Counted from the stretch's first letter, positions 6,473 through 14,469 are shown. The stretch: 14,546 nucleotides of DNA from JBKHJA01 sp046538375 (GCA_046538375.1 JBKHJA010000068.1:1-14546), one strand, 5' to 3'. The notes: generated from the letters alone by a model not told the origin. Program-made: numbers and translations.

Positions 6473-8098
6473 ATGAAAAAAGCAGTCATATTTATACTGG
6501 CCATTATTCTCCTCTGCTCCCTGACCTGGGGAAAAGTGGGAGATATTCTCCAGGTGATAAAAACTCCCGGGCCCTGCCCCACCGGCCTGACATTTGACGG
6601 ACAGCATCTCTGGCTCTGTGATGATTTTACAGACAAAATCTACAAGATAGACCCGGAGAAAGGAAAAACGCTCACCAGTTTTGATTCCCCCGGCCATCAT
6701 CCACAGGGTCTAGCCTGGGACGGGAAGCATCTCTGGCATATTGACTCCGTGGAGAAATACATGTACCTCCTGGATCCAGAGACCGGGAAAGCACTCTCTA
6801 TCCTGGAATCAAACAGCTCCTACCCACGTGATCTTGCCTGGGACGGAGAGTATGTGTGGATTGCTGACTACAGAAAAGACATCCTGCTCAAGGTCTCTAT
6901 CCATGATGGAATGATGGTTCAAAATTTTCCTTCCCCGGCCAGAGAGCCAGCAGGACTCACTTTCGATGGCAAATATCTTTGGGTCACAGACCGCACAGAA
7001 GACAGAATCTACCTGGTTAATCCTTCTGATGGACTCTGCTTATCTTCACTTCGTTCCTACGGCCCTTTCCCCTCAGGCTTAGCCTGGGGAGACGATGTCC
7101 TCTGGAATGTGGATTATGAAAATGATGAAATATACAAGATAAAAGTCTTCTGTGAAGACATCTTAACCAAATGGGACCAGCGCTCCATGTCCCTCCATTT
7201 TATCAAAGAATTCAGAAACTACGGACCCGGGACAGTGAAAACTCTGGATATCTACCTCCCTATACCCAGGAACCGCGACAACCAGATGCTCCTGGATGAG
7301 GTGGAATTTGATCCAAGACCTGATGAAATTATAGAAGACAGCTGGGGACAAAAAATCGCCCATTTCCGCTATCAAGATCTAAAAGGCGGCGCCGTGGTGA
7401 AGCCAAGCTGGAAAGCCGAGGCAGAAATATATGCGGTGGAATATTTTATCTATCCTGACCGAGTGGGAAAACTGGAAGATATTCCGCCTGAAATCAGGAA
7501 GAAATACACTCAAGATGGAGACAAATACCGGGTGGATGATCCCTACATCCAGAAACTTGCCCAAAAAATCGCTGGTGAAGAAAAAAATTCCTACTGGATT
7601 GCCCGCCGCATTTTTGATTATCTGGGAAAACATCTGAGCTACAACCTCAAGCCGGTGGGAGGATGGAATCCTGCCCCCACTGTGCTCAAGAGAGGAACAG
7701 CCTCCTGTTCTGAATATTCTTATTCCATGATCGCTCTGTGTCGTGCACTGGGTGTTCCCATCAGGTACGTGGGTGCAGTCAGCCGCCGCGGGGATGACGC
7801 CAGTGTGGATGCTGTTTTTCACAGATGGACAGAAGTCTATCTTCCTCCTTACGGCTGGATTCCTTTTGATGCCAACAAAGGAGACGCGGAACTCCCGGGA
7901 AACCAGGTGTTGGGAATCGGCAATGTTTCCGCCCGGTATATCATCACCACGGAAAACGGCGGAGGGGACAGGTATCTGTGGTTCGGATACAACTACGGTT
8001 ATGAGTGGACATCCGAGGGCAAATGCCGTATTCATGATGAAAGTTATGGACTGTGGTCTCCACTGGGAGAGAAGAAATACCATAAGCCCGTCAGATAA
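6473..8098 (+). CDS. Secreted beta-propeller-repeat protein with transglutaminase-like domain
   Basis: The 541-residue protein has a Sec signal (MKKAVIFILAIILLCSLTWG). Residues ~30-226 hold five ~41-residue repeats of the type G-L-A/T-F/W-DG-x-x-LW-x-x-D...I-Y-K-I/L-D/N-P (around 38, 79, 120, 161 and 202), as in NHL/YVTN-like propellers. A linker region (~235-330) is followed by a transglutaminase-like domain (~355-470). It has C412 in RGTASCSEYSY, H450 in FHRWTEVYLP and D466 in WIPFDANKGD, so the Cys-His-Asp triad is intact. Such domains act as cysteine peptidases, peptide ligases or amidases outside the cytosol; the substrate here is unknown. A perfect AAGGAGG five bases upstream fixes the start. 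The gene appears to be a single unit, divergent from the radical SAM gene and convergent with the receiver gene. Confidence 0.85.
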   Translation: MKKAVIFILAIILLCSLTWGKVGDILQVIKTPGPCPTGLTFDGQHLWLCDDFTDKIYKIDPEKGKTLTSFDSPGHHPQGLAWDGKHLWHIDSVEKYMYLLDPETGKALSILESNSSYPRDLAWDGEYVWIADYRKDILLKVSIHDGMMVQNFPSPAREPAGLTFDGKYLWVTDRTEDRIYLVNPSDGLCLSSLRSYGPFPSGLAWGDDVLWNVDYENDEIYKIKVFCEDILTKWDQRSMSLHFIKEFRNYGPGTVKTLDIYLPIPRNRDNQMLLDEVEFDPRPDEIIEDSWGQKIAHFRYQDLKGGAVVKPSWKAEAEIYAVEYFIYPDRVGKLEDIPPEIRKKYTQDGDKYRVDDPYIQKLAQKIAGEEKNSYWIARRIFDYLGKHLSYNLKPVGGWNPAPTVLKRGTASCSEYSYSMIALCRALGVPIRYVGAVSRRGDDASVDAVFHRWTEVYLPPYGWIPFDANKGDAELPGNQVLGIGNVSARYIITTENGGGDRYLWFGYNYGYEWTSEGKCRIHDESYGLWSPLGEKKYHKPVR

Positions 8099-8143
8099 AA
8101 AAATCTTCTTGAAATGGCGTTTGATTGCTGGAATAAATTGGAT

Positions 8144-8938
8144 TTAGTGGTCGGTTCGGATTGGTTTCTTTTTCATGGTTACCTGGGCCAGTCTTTCTGT
8201 CTGTTTTCTCTTTCTGCGTGCGTTCTTGAGGGCAATTTGTTGTTCTATTTTATGCTGAACCATCTGGTCGAGTTCGCAGCTAGCACAGTTATAAAGTCTT
8301 GTGCAGTCTCGGAAAGAAAGCTCGCCACTCAATGTGTATCGACACTGATTTCTTCCTAAGAGAGAATAGACCTTCTCTAAGTAGGGCTTAATCCTTGGGT
8401 CATTTTTAAATTTCTCTTTTTTCATCATCGCTACAAAAAAGTCACATCCTCTTAGACACTCGTAGCGATGGGTACACATACGTTTTTTGACTATGCCTGC
8501 TTGCATCCATATGCAAGGAGTAACTATCTCCTCTTCAACTGTGGGCTCTTCAACTTGCGGAGCTGGAACCACATCAACTTCGTAAGGTTGTGTGATTAAA
8601 TCTTCAAGATGGTTGAGCTCAAAAGGCTTGGCCAAATAATCTACGGCTCCCCAACGAAGTGCCTCCATTTTTGATTCATACGAGGGATAGGCCGTGATGA
8701 TAATAACTTTCGTTTTCGGATTCTTCGCTCTCACTTCTTTTAAAACCGAAAGCCCATCTCGTCCTGGAAGTCTAAGATCGATTATCATAACGTCATAGTC
8801 TTCTAAATTAAGTTTTGTCAATGCATTATCACCATCATTGGCAGTATCAACCTTATGACCCCCGCCGGAAAAGTAATCCACCAATGCTTCCCTCATAATA
8901 TCTTCATCTTCTACAACCAGCATTGATTCTTTTTTCAT
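8144..8938 (-). CDS. Response regulator receiver with duplicated four-cysteine C-terminal domain
   Basis: The 264-residue protein starts at 8938, where GGAGG (8945-8949) lies six bases upstream. An in-frame ATG at 9001 would add 21 residues but lacks such a site and lies between the sigma-54 promoter and this start. Residues 1-120 form a receiver domain with acid pocket E10-D11, phosphoacceptor D54 in MIIDLRLPG, T82 and K104. After a proline/glutamate-rich linker come two related modules: C142-x12-C155-x5-C161-x3-C165 and C199-x12-C212-x5-C218-x2-C221, with matching CT-H/R-x-Y-x-C cores. A basic tail follows (QQIALKNARRKRKQ). There is no DNA-binding helix-turn-helix, GGDEF or kinase domain. 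From memory, the CIWMQAGIV...C...Y-x-C segment recalls a cysteine motif attached to other signalling or H-protein-like proteins in deltaproteobacteria-type genomes. Metal or Fe-S binding is plausible but not shown. Confidence 0.8.
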   Translation of the reverse strand: MKKESMLVVEDEDIMREALVDYFSGGGHKVDTANDGDNALTKLNLEDYDVMIIDLRLPGRDGLSVLKEVRAKNPKTKVIIITAYPSYESKMEALRWGAVDYLAKPFELNHLEDLITQPYEVDVVPAPQVEEPTVEEEIVTPCIWMQAGIVKKRMCTHRYECLRGCDFFVAMMKKEKFKNDPRIKPYLEKVYSLLGRNQCRYTLSGELSFRDCTRLYNCASCELDQMVQHKIEQQIALKNARRKRKQTERLAQVTMKKKPIRTDH

Positions 8939-9042
8939 GATTAACCTCCAATCTTTATTTTTTTTATCCTTCTTTCCACAGGATAGCCTTGACCCCTGCA
9001 ACTATACTGTTGGAATTAGGAATCTCTTTAGGTTTTTAATAG

Positions 9043-9058
9043 AGCAAGTTCTGTGCCA
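9043..9058 (-). promoter_or_regulatory. Predicted sigma-54 (-24/-12) promoter of the cysteine-rich receiver gene
   Basis: On the minus strand the sequence reads TGGCAC-AGAAC-TTGCT, matching the sigma-54 consensus TGGCAC-N5-TTGCW at every fixed position, with the GG and GC pairs 10 bp apart. Transcription would start near 9031, about 95 bases before the start codon at 8938. It lies in the 245-bp gap between the genes for an NtrC-type activator and the receiver protein, so that activator is the obvious candidate regulator. I could not identify a convincing activator-binding dyad upstream. Confidence 0.75.
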
Positions 9059-9183
9059 AAAGAATAATAATGGAAACATTAAGTTCAGAAATAAAATAAA
9101 TATAAGAAAATAATAGGGTTATGACGAAAGACAGGATTTCAGGGAATAAACCAAAGAGAAAAGAAGCGTCAATTATTTAGACA

Positions 9184-10536
9184 TTAACCGTCCAATTTAT
9201 TGACAGTATAGTCGTATTTTTTTAGCTTATTGTATAGAGTCATCCGCTGGATGCCAAGTATCTTCGCTGCCTTTGAGATATTTCCTTTTGTCTCATCAAG
9301 CACACTAAGAATATGATTTCTTGTCACCGCTTCGATGGTCTTTCCTTCTGCAGGAGCCGGATGAATAATGTCCTGTGGAAGTTCAGCCAGAGTGACTGTA
9401 TCATTCTTGGAAAGAATGACACCGTGTTCGATCATATTCTCTAATTCCCTCACATTACCTGGCCAGGAATAATTCAGCATGAATTCAACCACATCAGAAG
9501 AAAAAATTTTCACGCTTTTTTGATTTTCTTCAGCATACTTTTTTAAGAAATGCTCAGCTAACAAAGGGATATCCTCTTTTCTGTCCCTAAGCGGGGGAAG
9601 GTTAATAGTGACCACTTTTAATCTGTAATACAGATCCTCTCTGAATTTCCCCTGTTTTACCAGAGTCTTCAAATCCTTGTTTGTAGCCGTTATAACTCGT
9701 ACATCAATATTGGTTTCTTCGTTGCCACCAACCCGGGTTATTTTTTTTTCTTCGAGTGCCCTGAGGAGATGGATCTGTGTATTGGCGTTTATTTCGCCTA
9801 TTTCATCAAGAAATAAAGTGCCTTTGTCTGCTGCTTCGAACTTGCCTTTCTTTCTTTCCACCGCCCCAGTAAAAGAACCTTTTTCATGACCGAAAAGCTC
9901 ACTCTCCAGCAAACTTTCTGGAAGAGATGCGCAACTGGTTGCAATGAAGCGTTTGTTTCGGCGCTGGCTTTTATGGTGAATAGCCCTTGCGACAACTTCC
10001 TTTCCTGTGCCTGTATCCCCAGTAATCAATACCGTGGCATTGGTGGGGGCTACTGTCTTAATAAGTTCGATTATTTCTGACATCTTAGGACTTTTTGCGA
10101 TGATACCTTCGAACTTGTATCTATCTTTGATCCTCCGGCGCAGGGAGATATTTTCTTTGATCAAATCTTGATGTGCCGCCAGATTGTTTATGAGATGCTC
10201 CACTTTTTCCGGGCAGAATGGTTTCTCGATATAATCATATGCGCCTTCCCTTATGGCGGTTATTGCTGTTTGAATTGTGCCGTGAGCCGTTATGATCACC
10301 GTGGAAATTTCAGGAACAATCTTTCTCGCTTTTTTCATGAGTTCGATACCGTCCATTCCTGGCATGATGAGGTCGGCGATCATGATCTTGATCTTCTTCT
10401 GTCGGATTATCCGGAGGGCCTCTTTTCCCGACTCAGCGGTCGCTACCTCATAGCCAACACTGCTCAGCCAGTCCTGGAGTGATTCTCTTACTATACTTTC
10501 ATCGTCAACGACGAGTATTCTGGTCTTTTTGCTCAT
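9184..10536 (-). CDS. NtrC-family sigma-54-dependent response regulator
   Basis: The 450-residue protein has the standard three-domain layout. The receiver (1-~125) has D11-D12, phosphoacceptor D55 in MIADLIMPG, T83 and K105. The AAA+ domain (~143-375) has Walker A GDTGTGKE (173-180), the sigma-54 contact loop GSFTGA (220-225, a common variant of GAFTGA), Walker B GTLFLDEIGE (239-248) and the WPGNVREL segment (358-365). A Fis-type helix-turn-helix follows at about 417-441 (KGNISKAAKILGIQRMTLYNKL). When phosphorylated it should bind DNA and remodel sigma-54 polymerase. The chosen start has CCTCC on the plus strand (10543-10547), a GGAGG six bases upstream. It overlaps the kinase gene by 32 bp, implying translational coupling. 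A consensus sigma-54 promoter lies directly downstream, ahead of the receiver gene. Orthology to a named regulator is not claimed. Confidence 0.93.
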   Translation of the reverse strand: MSKKTRILVVDDESIVRESLQDWLSSVGYEVATAESGKEALRIIRQKKIKIMIADLIMPGMDGIELMKKARKIVPEISTVIITAHGTIQTAITAIREGAYDYIEKPFCPEKVEHLINNLAAHQDLIKENISLRRRIKDRYKFEGIIAKSPKMSEIIELIKTVAPTNATVLITGDTGTGKEVVARAIHHKSQRRNKRFIATSCASLPESLLESELFGHEKGSFTGAVERKKGKFEAADKGTLFLDEIGEINANTQIHLLRALEEKKITRVGGNEETNIDVRVITATNKDLKTLVKQGKFREDLYYRLKVVTINLPPLRDRKEDIPLLAEHFLKKYAEENQKSVKIFSSDVVEFMLNYSWPGNVRELENMIEHGVILSKNDTVTLAELPQDIIHPAPAEGKTIEAVTRNHILSVLDETKGNISKAAKILGIQRMTLYNKLKKYDYTVNKLDG

Positions 10537-12022
10537 CCAGAACCTCCAGATATATAGTGAATGTTGTACCAGCGTCTGGTTCACTATCTACTTCTATCTT
10601 GCCCTTATGCCGCCCGATTATCCCATGAACAACAGAGAGTCCGAGTCCCACACCTTTGCCTTCTTTTTTTGTGGTAAAGAAAGGAGTGAATAGATTCTTC
10701 AGATTTTCTTTGGGAATACCAACGCCTGTATCGCTGATATCTATTCTTACCGCATTCTTGAGCGATCCATTGATTTCAACGCCTTCAGCCAGCGATGTGG
10801 CGATGGTTAAGTTCCCACCATCGGGCATCGCCTGGGTCGCATTCAGGAGGATATTGATAAATACTTGCTGGATTTTGTTAAAGTCTGCAAGAACAAGAGG
10901 AAGTTGTGGATCTAATTTCTTCTCAAGACTTATATTTTCAAGGCTAATTTGATGTTCCACCAATAACAAAGCTGCTTCTACGGCTTCATTCAATTGGACT
11001 GGTCTCATGGTTGGTTCTGATTGGCGTGCGAAATCGAGCAAATTTCTGATTATGCTGGTAGTTCTCTGCAGTTCTTTTTCCATCTTTAAAAGCTGCGTCT
11101 CTGTCCATTCACTCTGGAGTTCCTTCTGTTTATATTTCTTGAGAAGAAGTTTGACATAGACCAGAATACCCGCTAAAGGATTATTCACTTCATGAGCAAC
11201 GCTGGCAGCTAATTGACCCAAGGAGGCTAGCTTTTCGGATCTGATTAATTCTTCCTCGGCAGCTTTCCGCCTGGTGATATCTTCTCCTGAACTAAGAGTG
11301 CCAACGATACGGCCTTCTTCATCTGTAATGAGAGTATTGTGCCAGGCGATAATCCTTTCCTCGCCGGATTTGGTTAAAATAATGTTTTCATAGTCTTCAT
11401 CCAACTCGATTTTTCCGGCCATCAATTTTTTGAATTCACTTTTTCTTTCTTTCCTAAACCTTTCCGGGACACACAGATCGTACCAGTTCCTGCCAATAAG
11501 TTCTTCTGCTCTGTAGCCCAAAACATCACATCCCTTTTTATTGATAAGGGTGACAATTTCATTGTTATTGATAGCCACGATTATAACTCCAGCTATATTG
11601 AGGTACTGTTGGGCCCTGTTTCTTTCCCGGCGCAACTTCCCCCATAATCCTTTGTGCTTGGTTAAGTCCCTGAAGTTTTCAACAGCACCGATTATCTCAT
11701 TATTGCTGGACCGCAGTGGTGAAGTGGTTATGTTTAAAGGAACTCTGTTCCCTTCTCTATTGGTGATCATAAGTTCATAATTGTGTACTGGCTTTCCCGT
11801 TTCCATAGCTTTTTTTAAAGGACAGATGTCTTTACAAAGATCGCTATTCAGAATCTCAAAACATTTCTCATTCAGCGCCTCCTCCATCTTGAAACCGGTG
11901 ATCTCTTCAGCAGAATGATTCAAGTAAATGATCCTACTATTTTTATCTATAGCAAGGATTGCTCCTTCCATGCTACCCAAGATATCTTCTAAGAGTTCTT
12001 TGGTGATTTCTTCTTTACTCAA
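10505..12022 (-). CDS. Soluble PAS-PAS sensor histidine kinase
   Basis: The 505-residue protein has two PAS domains (~10-120 and ~135-255), a HisKA domain with the phosphoacceptor in SVAHEVNNPLAG (H277), and a HATPase domain with N-box NILLNATQAMPDGG (390-403), G1 DTGVGI (431-436), FTPFFTTK (445-452) and G2 GKGVGLGLS (455-463). It has no transmembrane stretch, so it should sense a cytoplasmic signal. PAS1 carries a compact cysteine set, C54-x8-C63-x3-C67 (CFEILNSDLCKDIC), which could bind a cofactor or respond to redox state. The start is TTG at 12022 with GGAG (12031-12034) eight bases upstream; no in-frame ATG is better placed. Its 3' end overlaps the NtrC-type regulator gene, its likely phosphotransfer partner. 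Similar kinases pair with sigma-54 activators in NtrB/NtrC and ZraS/ZraR systems. Confidence 0.92.
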   Translation of the reverse strand: MSKEEITKELLEDILGSMEGAILAIDKNSRIIYLNHSAEEITGFKMEEALNEKCFEILNSDLCKDICPLKKAMETGKPVHNYELMITNREGNRVPLNITTSPLRSSNNEIIGAVENFRDLTKHKGLWGKLRRERNRAQQYLNIAGVIIVAINNNEIVTLINKKGCDVLGYRAEELIGRNWYDLCVPERFRKERKSEFKKLMAGKIELDEDYENIILTKSGEERIIAWHNTLITDEEGRIVGTLSSGEDITRRKAAEEELIRSEKLASLGQLAASVAHEVNNPLAGILVYVKLLLKKYKQKELQSEWTETQLLKMEKELQRTTSIIRNLLDFARQSEPTMRPVQLNEAVEAALLLVEHQISLENISLEKKLDPQLPLVLADFNKIQQVFINILLNATQAMPDGGNLTIATSLAEGVEINGSLKNAVRIDISDTGVGIPKENLKNLFTPFFTTKKEGKGVGLGLSVVHGIIGRHKGKIEVDSEPDAGTTFTIYLEVLDEQKDQNTRR

Positions 12023-12044
12023 AACAATTTCTCCTCATGACTCC

Positions 12045-12072
12045 ATTATATAACAACCCATTCCCTAGTAAA
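12045..12072 (-). promoter_or_regulatory. Predicted promoter of the kinase-regulator operon
   Basis: On the minus strand, TTTACT (12067-12072) and a consensus TATAAT (12045-12050) are separated by 16 bp. Transcription would begin close to 12038, just before the GAGGAG ribosome binding site, giving a very short leader. The same TTTACT/TATAAT pair occurs before the gene at 6473. Confidence 0.5.
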
Positions 12073-12082
12073 GCATTTTACT
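12067..12082. promoter_or_regulatory. Inverted repeat over the -35 region, possible operator
   Basis: AGTAAA-GCAT-TTTACT is a perfect 6-bp dyad around a 4-base centre. Its one arm is the predicted -35 hexamer of the kinase operon, so a bound dimer would compete with polymerase. The symmetry is observed; no binding protein is identified. Confidence 0.35.
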
Positions 12083-12130
12083 GTAAGCGTCATTTTTTCC
12101 GTGATCATGACTGTTTTATTCAAACTGCCC

Positions 12131-12280
12131 CCCTGCCTGGAAGGTAAGGCCTACGGTTTTGGCAGAAACCCGATGAGAGTTCCAAGGGGGATATTCTCCT
12201 TTAGATGCATGAAGCTTTGGAGCTTCCGAGAAGGGGAGGCATCGAGTCACAATGCGACGAATGCTGGAAAGGGAAAATCC
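12131..12280. other. Hairpin-rich intergenic stretch without a recognised gene
   Basis: Between the peptidase stop and the kinase promoter I see several self-complementary segments: CTGCC/GGCAG (12133-12137 with 12161-12165), the perfect hairpin GAAGCT-TTGG-AGCTTC (12211-12226), and an imperfect stem from GCATCGAGTC to GACGAATGC (about 12240-12267). None matches a riboswitch or small-RNA class I know. It lies upstream of the predicted kinase promoter, so it is not the kinase leader; it could be the peptidase 3' UTR, a small RNA or a decayed repeat. Confidence 0.3.
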
Positions 12281-12315
12281 AAGAAAACTATTTACGAAAA
12301 AAATAGAATCTTCCC

Positions 12316-14469
12316 CTATCTTTCGAGCTGGTCGAGCATGAAAGCGTACATCAAAGCCGTTCTCTTGTACCTCTGAAACCGACCCGAGGCCCCGCCGTGT
12401 CCGCTTTCCATATCTGTATCCAGTATCAACAGACTATCATCTGTTTTCATCGCTCTGAGCTTTGCCACCCACTTGGCTGGCTCCCAGTACTGGACCTGGG
12501 AATCGTGCAGTCCGGTGGTGACCAGCATGGCTGGATAACTCTTGGCCTCCACATTGTCATAGGGAGAATAGGAAAGCATATAATGGTAATATTCCTTTTT
12601 CCTGGGGTCGCCCCACTCATCGAACTCAGCCGTGGTCAGGGGGATACTGTCATCCAGCATGGTGGTGACAACATCCACCCAAGGAACAGCAGCAATGATT
12701 CCTTTAAAAAGGTCAGGACGCATGTTCACCACAGCCCCCATCAGCAAGCCCCCAGCACTTCCTCCCATAGCAAAGAGCTTATCTGGACTGGTGAATTTCT
12801 CTGCAATGAGATGCTCAGCACAGGCAATAAAATCGGTGAACGTGTTCTTCTTCTTGAGCAGCTTCCCGTCTTCATACCACCGGCGCCCCATTTCCTGACC
12901 TCCGCGGATATGAGCTATGGCAAAAACAAAACCTCTGTCTAAAAGGCTCAGTCGAGGGGAACTGAAATAGGGGTCCATGCTGGCTCCGTAGGAACCGTAC
13001 CCGTAGAGCAGGCAGGGATTGTCTCCGTTCTTTTTAAGCCCTTTTCTGTAGACCAATGATATAGGAACTTTTATTCCGTCTTTGGCGGCAGCATAGAGCC
13101 TTTGGGCATGGTAATTACTGGAATCAAAATCGCCCACAACTTCTTCCTGCTTAAGGAGCTTTTTCTCTCTGCTTGTCATATTGTAATCGAAAATAGAGTT
13201 TGGAGTGGTCAGGGAAGAATATCCATAACGGAGCAGTTCTGTATCAAATTCAGGATTATGAGCGATGTAAGCTGTGTATGTTTCTTCGCCAAAATCAAGA
13301 TAATGTTCTGATTTATCATCCCATCTGATGATTCGAAGGTTTGTCAACCCATTTTTCCGCTCATTCACCACAAGATAATCTTTAAACACTTCGAATTGTT
13401 CTAACAGAACATCTTCACGGTGGGGAATGATTTCTTTCCAGTTTTCCTTGGCGGTTTTATCAATAGGTGTCTCCATCAAGCGAAAATTCTCGGCCTTCCA
13501 ATTCGTTTTGATATAAAACTTGTCCTGGAAATGGTCGACTTGGTATAAATGGTCTTTCTCTCGAGGAAGTATGACTTTGAATTCCCCTTCAGGATTGTCT
13601 GCATCAAGGTAATGAAATTCGGAAGATAAAGTATGGAATGAACCCATAAAGATAAATTTCTTTGACTTGGATTTGTAAACAAAAGTGTTGAAGGTGACGT
13701 CTGCCTCCTTAAACACCTGTTCATCCTTTGAAATTTCTGTTCCAAGGACATGCTTCATGATTTTATACGGCCTGAGCGTTTGTTCATCTTTAACAGCATA
13801 GAAAACCGTCTTATTGTCGTTGGCCCAAGCTGCCCTGCCTGAGGTAACAGGAATTTTATCCGGCAAGATCTCTTCTGTTTTTAAGTTTTTGAAATAAATG
13901 GTATATTTTCGTCTGCTCATTGTATCCACACCATAGGCGATGAGACTGTTATCCGAACTGACCGTAAGGCCGACCACATGATAAAACTCGTGTCCTTTGG
14001 CCATTTCATTGACATTCAATAAAATCTCTTCTTCAGCCTCCATGCTTCCTTTTTTCCGGCAGTAGACGGGATATTCTCCTCCTTCCTCATACCGGGTGTA
14101 GTAGTAATAGCCCTGCTCTTTATAGGGAACAGACATATCGGTTTGCTTGATTCTCCCGATAATTTCGTTGTAAAGCTTTTTCTGGAGGGGTTCTGTATGC
14201 TTCATAACAGCCTTCAGGTATTCATTCTCAGCCTTTAAATATTCGATGACTTCGGGATTTTCCCGCTCTTTCAGCCAGTAGTAATAATCGATACGGGTAT
14301 CCCCGTGTATGGTCAGCTCCTTTTTGATTTTTTTCGCTGCCGGCGGTTTTATTTCTTTTTCTGCTTTTTTCTCCTGTGAAATTCCGATACCGACCAAAAA
14401 GACAAGGCAGGTGACGGCAAGTCCGATGAAGCCGAGGACACACCAGCTTCCTCTCTTTGAGCTTTTCAT
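12316..14469 (-). CDS. S9A serine peptidase, oligopeptidase B type, with export/anchor segment
   Basis: The 717-residue protein fits oligopeptidase B plus an N-terminal export part. A basic start (MKSSKRGSW) and hydrophobic stretch (CVLGFIGLAVTCLVFLVGIGI, 10-30) form a signal or anchor. A Lys-rich linker (33-52), an N-terminal S9 segment with YYYWLKER (62-69), a seven-bladed propeller region (~115-450) and an alpha/beta-hydrolase domain follow. The catalytic triad is S571 in GGSAGG, D656 in TGLHDSQVQYWEP and H691 in ESGHGG. PLTTAEFDEWGDP (610-622) matches the acidic substrate-binding region of oligopeptidase B, which prefers cleavage after Arg/Lys in short peptides. AAGGAGG (14475-14481 complement) fixes the start at 14469; the ATG at 14529 would fall in the -35 box of the predicted promoter. 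Classical oligopeptidase B is cytosolic, so export is noteworthy. Confidence 0.9.
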   Translation of the reverse strand: MKSSKRGSWCVLGFIGLAVTCLVFLVGIGISQEKKAEKEIKPPAAKKIKKELTIHGDTRIDYYYWLKERENPEVIEYLKAENEYLKAVMKHTEPLQKKLYNEIIGRIKQTDMSVPYKEQGYYYYTRYEEGGEYPVYCRKKGSMEAEEEILLNVNEMAKGHEFYHVVGLTVSSDNSLIAYGVDTMSRRKYTIYFKNLKTEEILPDKIPVTSGRAAWANDNKTVFYAVKDEQTLRPYKIMKHVLGTEISKDEQVFKEADVTFNTFVYKSKSKKFIFMGSFHTLSSEFHYLDADNPEGEFKVILPREKDHLYQVDHFQDKFYIKTNWKAENFRLMETPIDKTAKENWKEIIPHREDVLLEQFEVFKDYLVVNERKNGLTNLRIIRWDDKSEHYLDFGEETYTAYIAHNPEFDTELLRYGYSSLTTPNSIFDYNMTSREKKLLKQEEVVGDFDSSNYHAQRLYAAAKDGIKVPISLVYRKGLKKNGDNPCLLYGYGSYGASMDPYFSSPRLSLLDRGFVFAIAHIRGGQEMGRRWYEDGKLLKKKNTFTDFIACAEHLIAEKFTSPDKLFAMGGSAGGLLMGAVVNMRPDLFKGIIAAVPWVDVVTTMLDDSIPLTTAEFDEWGDPRKKEYYHYMLSYSPYDNVEAKSYPAMLVTTGLHDSQVQYWEPAKWVAKLRAMKTDDSLLILDTDMESGHGGASGRFQRYKRTALMYAFMLDQLER

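Noticed and set aside
7379..8083. Minus-strand open frame of 234 codons across the transglutaminase domain
   Set aside because: The plus-strand frame carries an intact catalytic triad and strong start signals; the reverse frame is a shadow.
9877..9894. GSFTGA in place of GAFTGA in the sigma-54 contact loop as a sign of lost activity
   Set aside because: The Ser variant is common in active NtrC-family regulators, so it is no evidence of inactivation.
12095..12115. Third copy of the repeated upstream element (CCGTGAT near 12100)
   Set aside because: Only about seven core bases match and the C-rich block and TATA box are missing in the right places.
12176..12210. Short minus-strand open frame encoding a ~19-residue peptide within the hairpin-rich gap
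   Set aside because: The AAAGGAG-like sequence lies inside the frame and not before the ATG, and there is no support beyond being open.
12280..12315. Possible intrinsic terminator after the S9 peptidase gene
   Set aside because: A run of seven T (minus strand) follows, but the only stem is about 4 bp and AT-rich.
12101..12376. Plus-strand 91-codon open frame in the gap beside the S9 peptidase gene
   Set aside because: It runs into the peptidase gene on the opposite strand, resembles no family I know, and its unusual residues reflect the hairpin-rich DNA.
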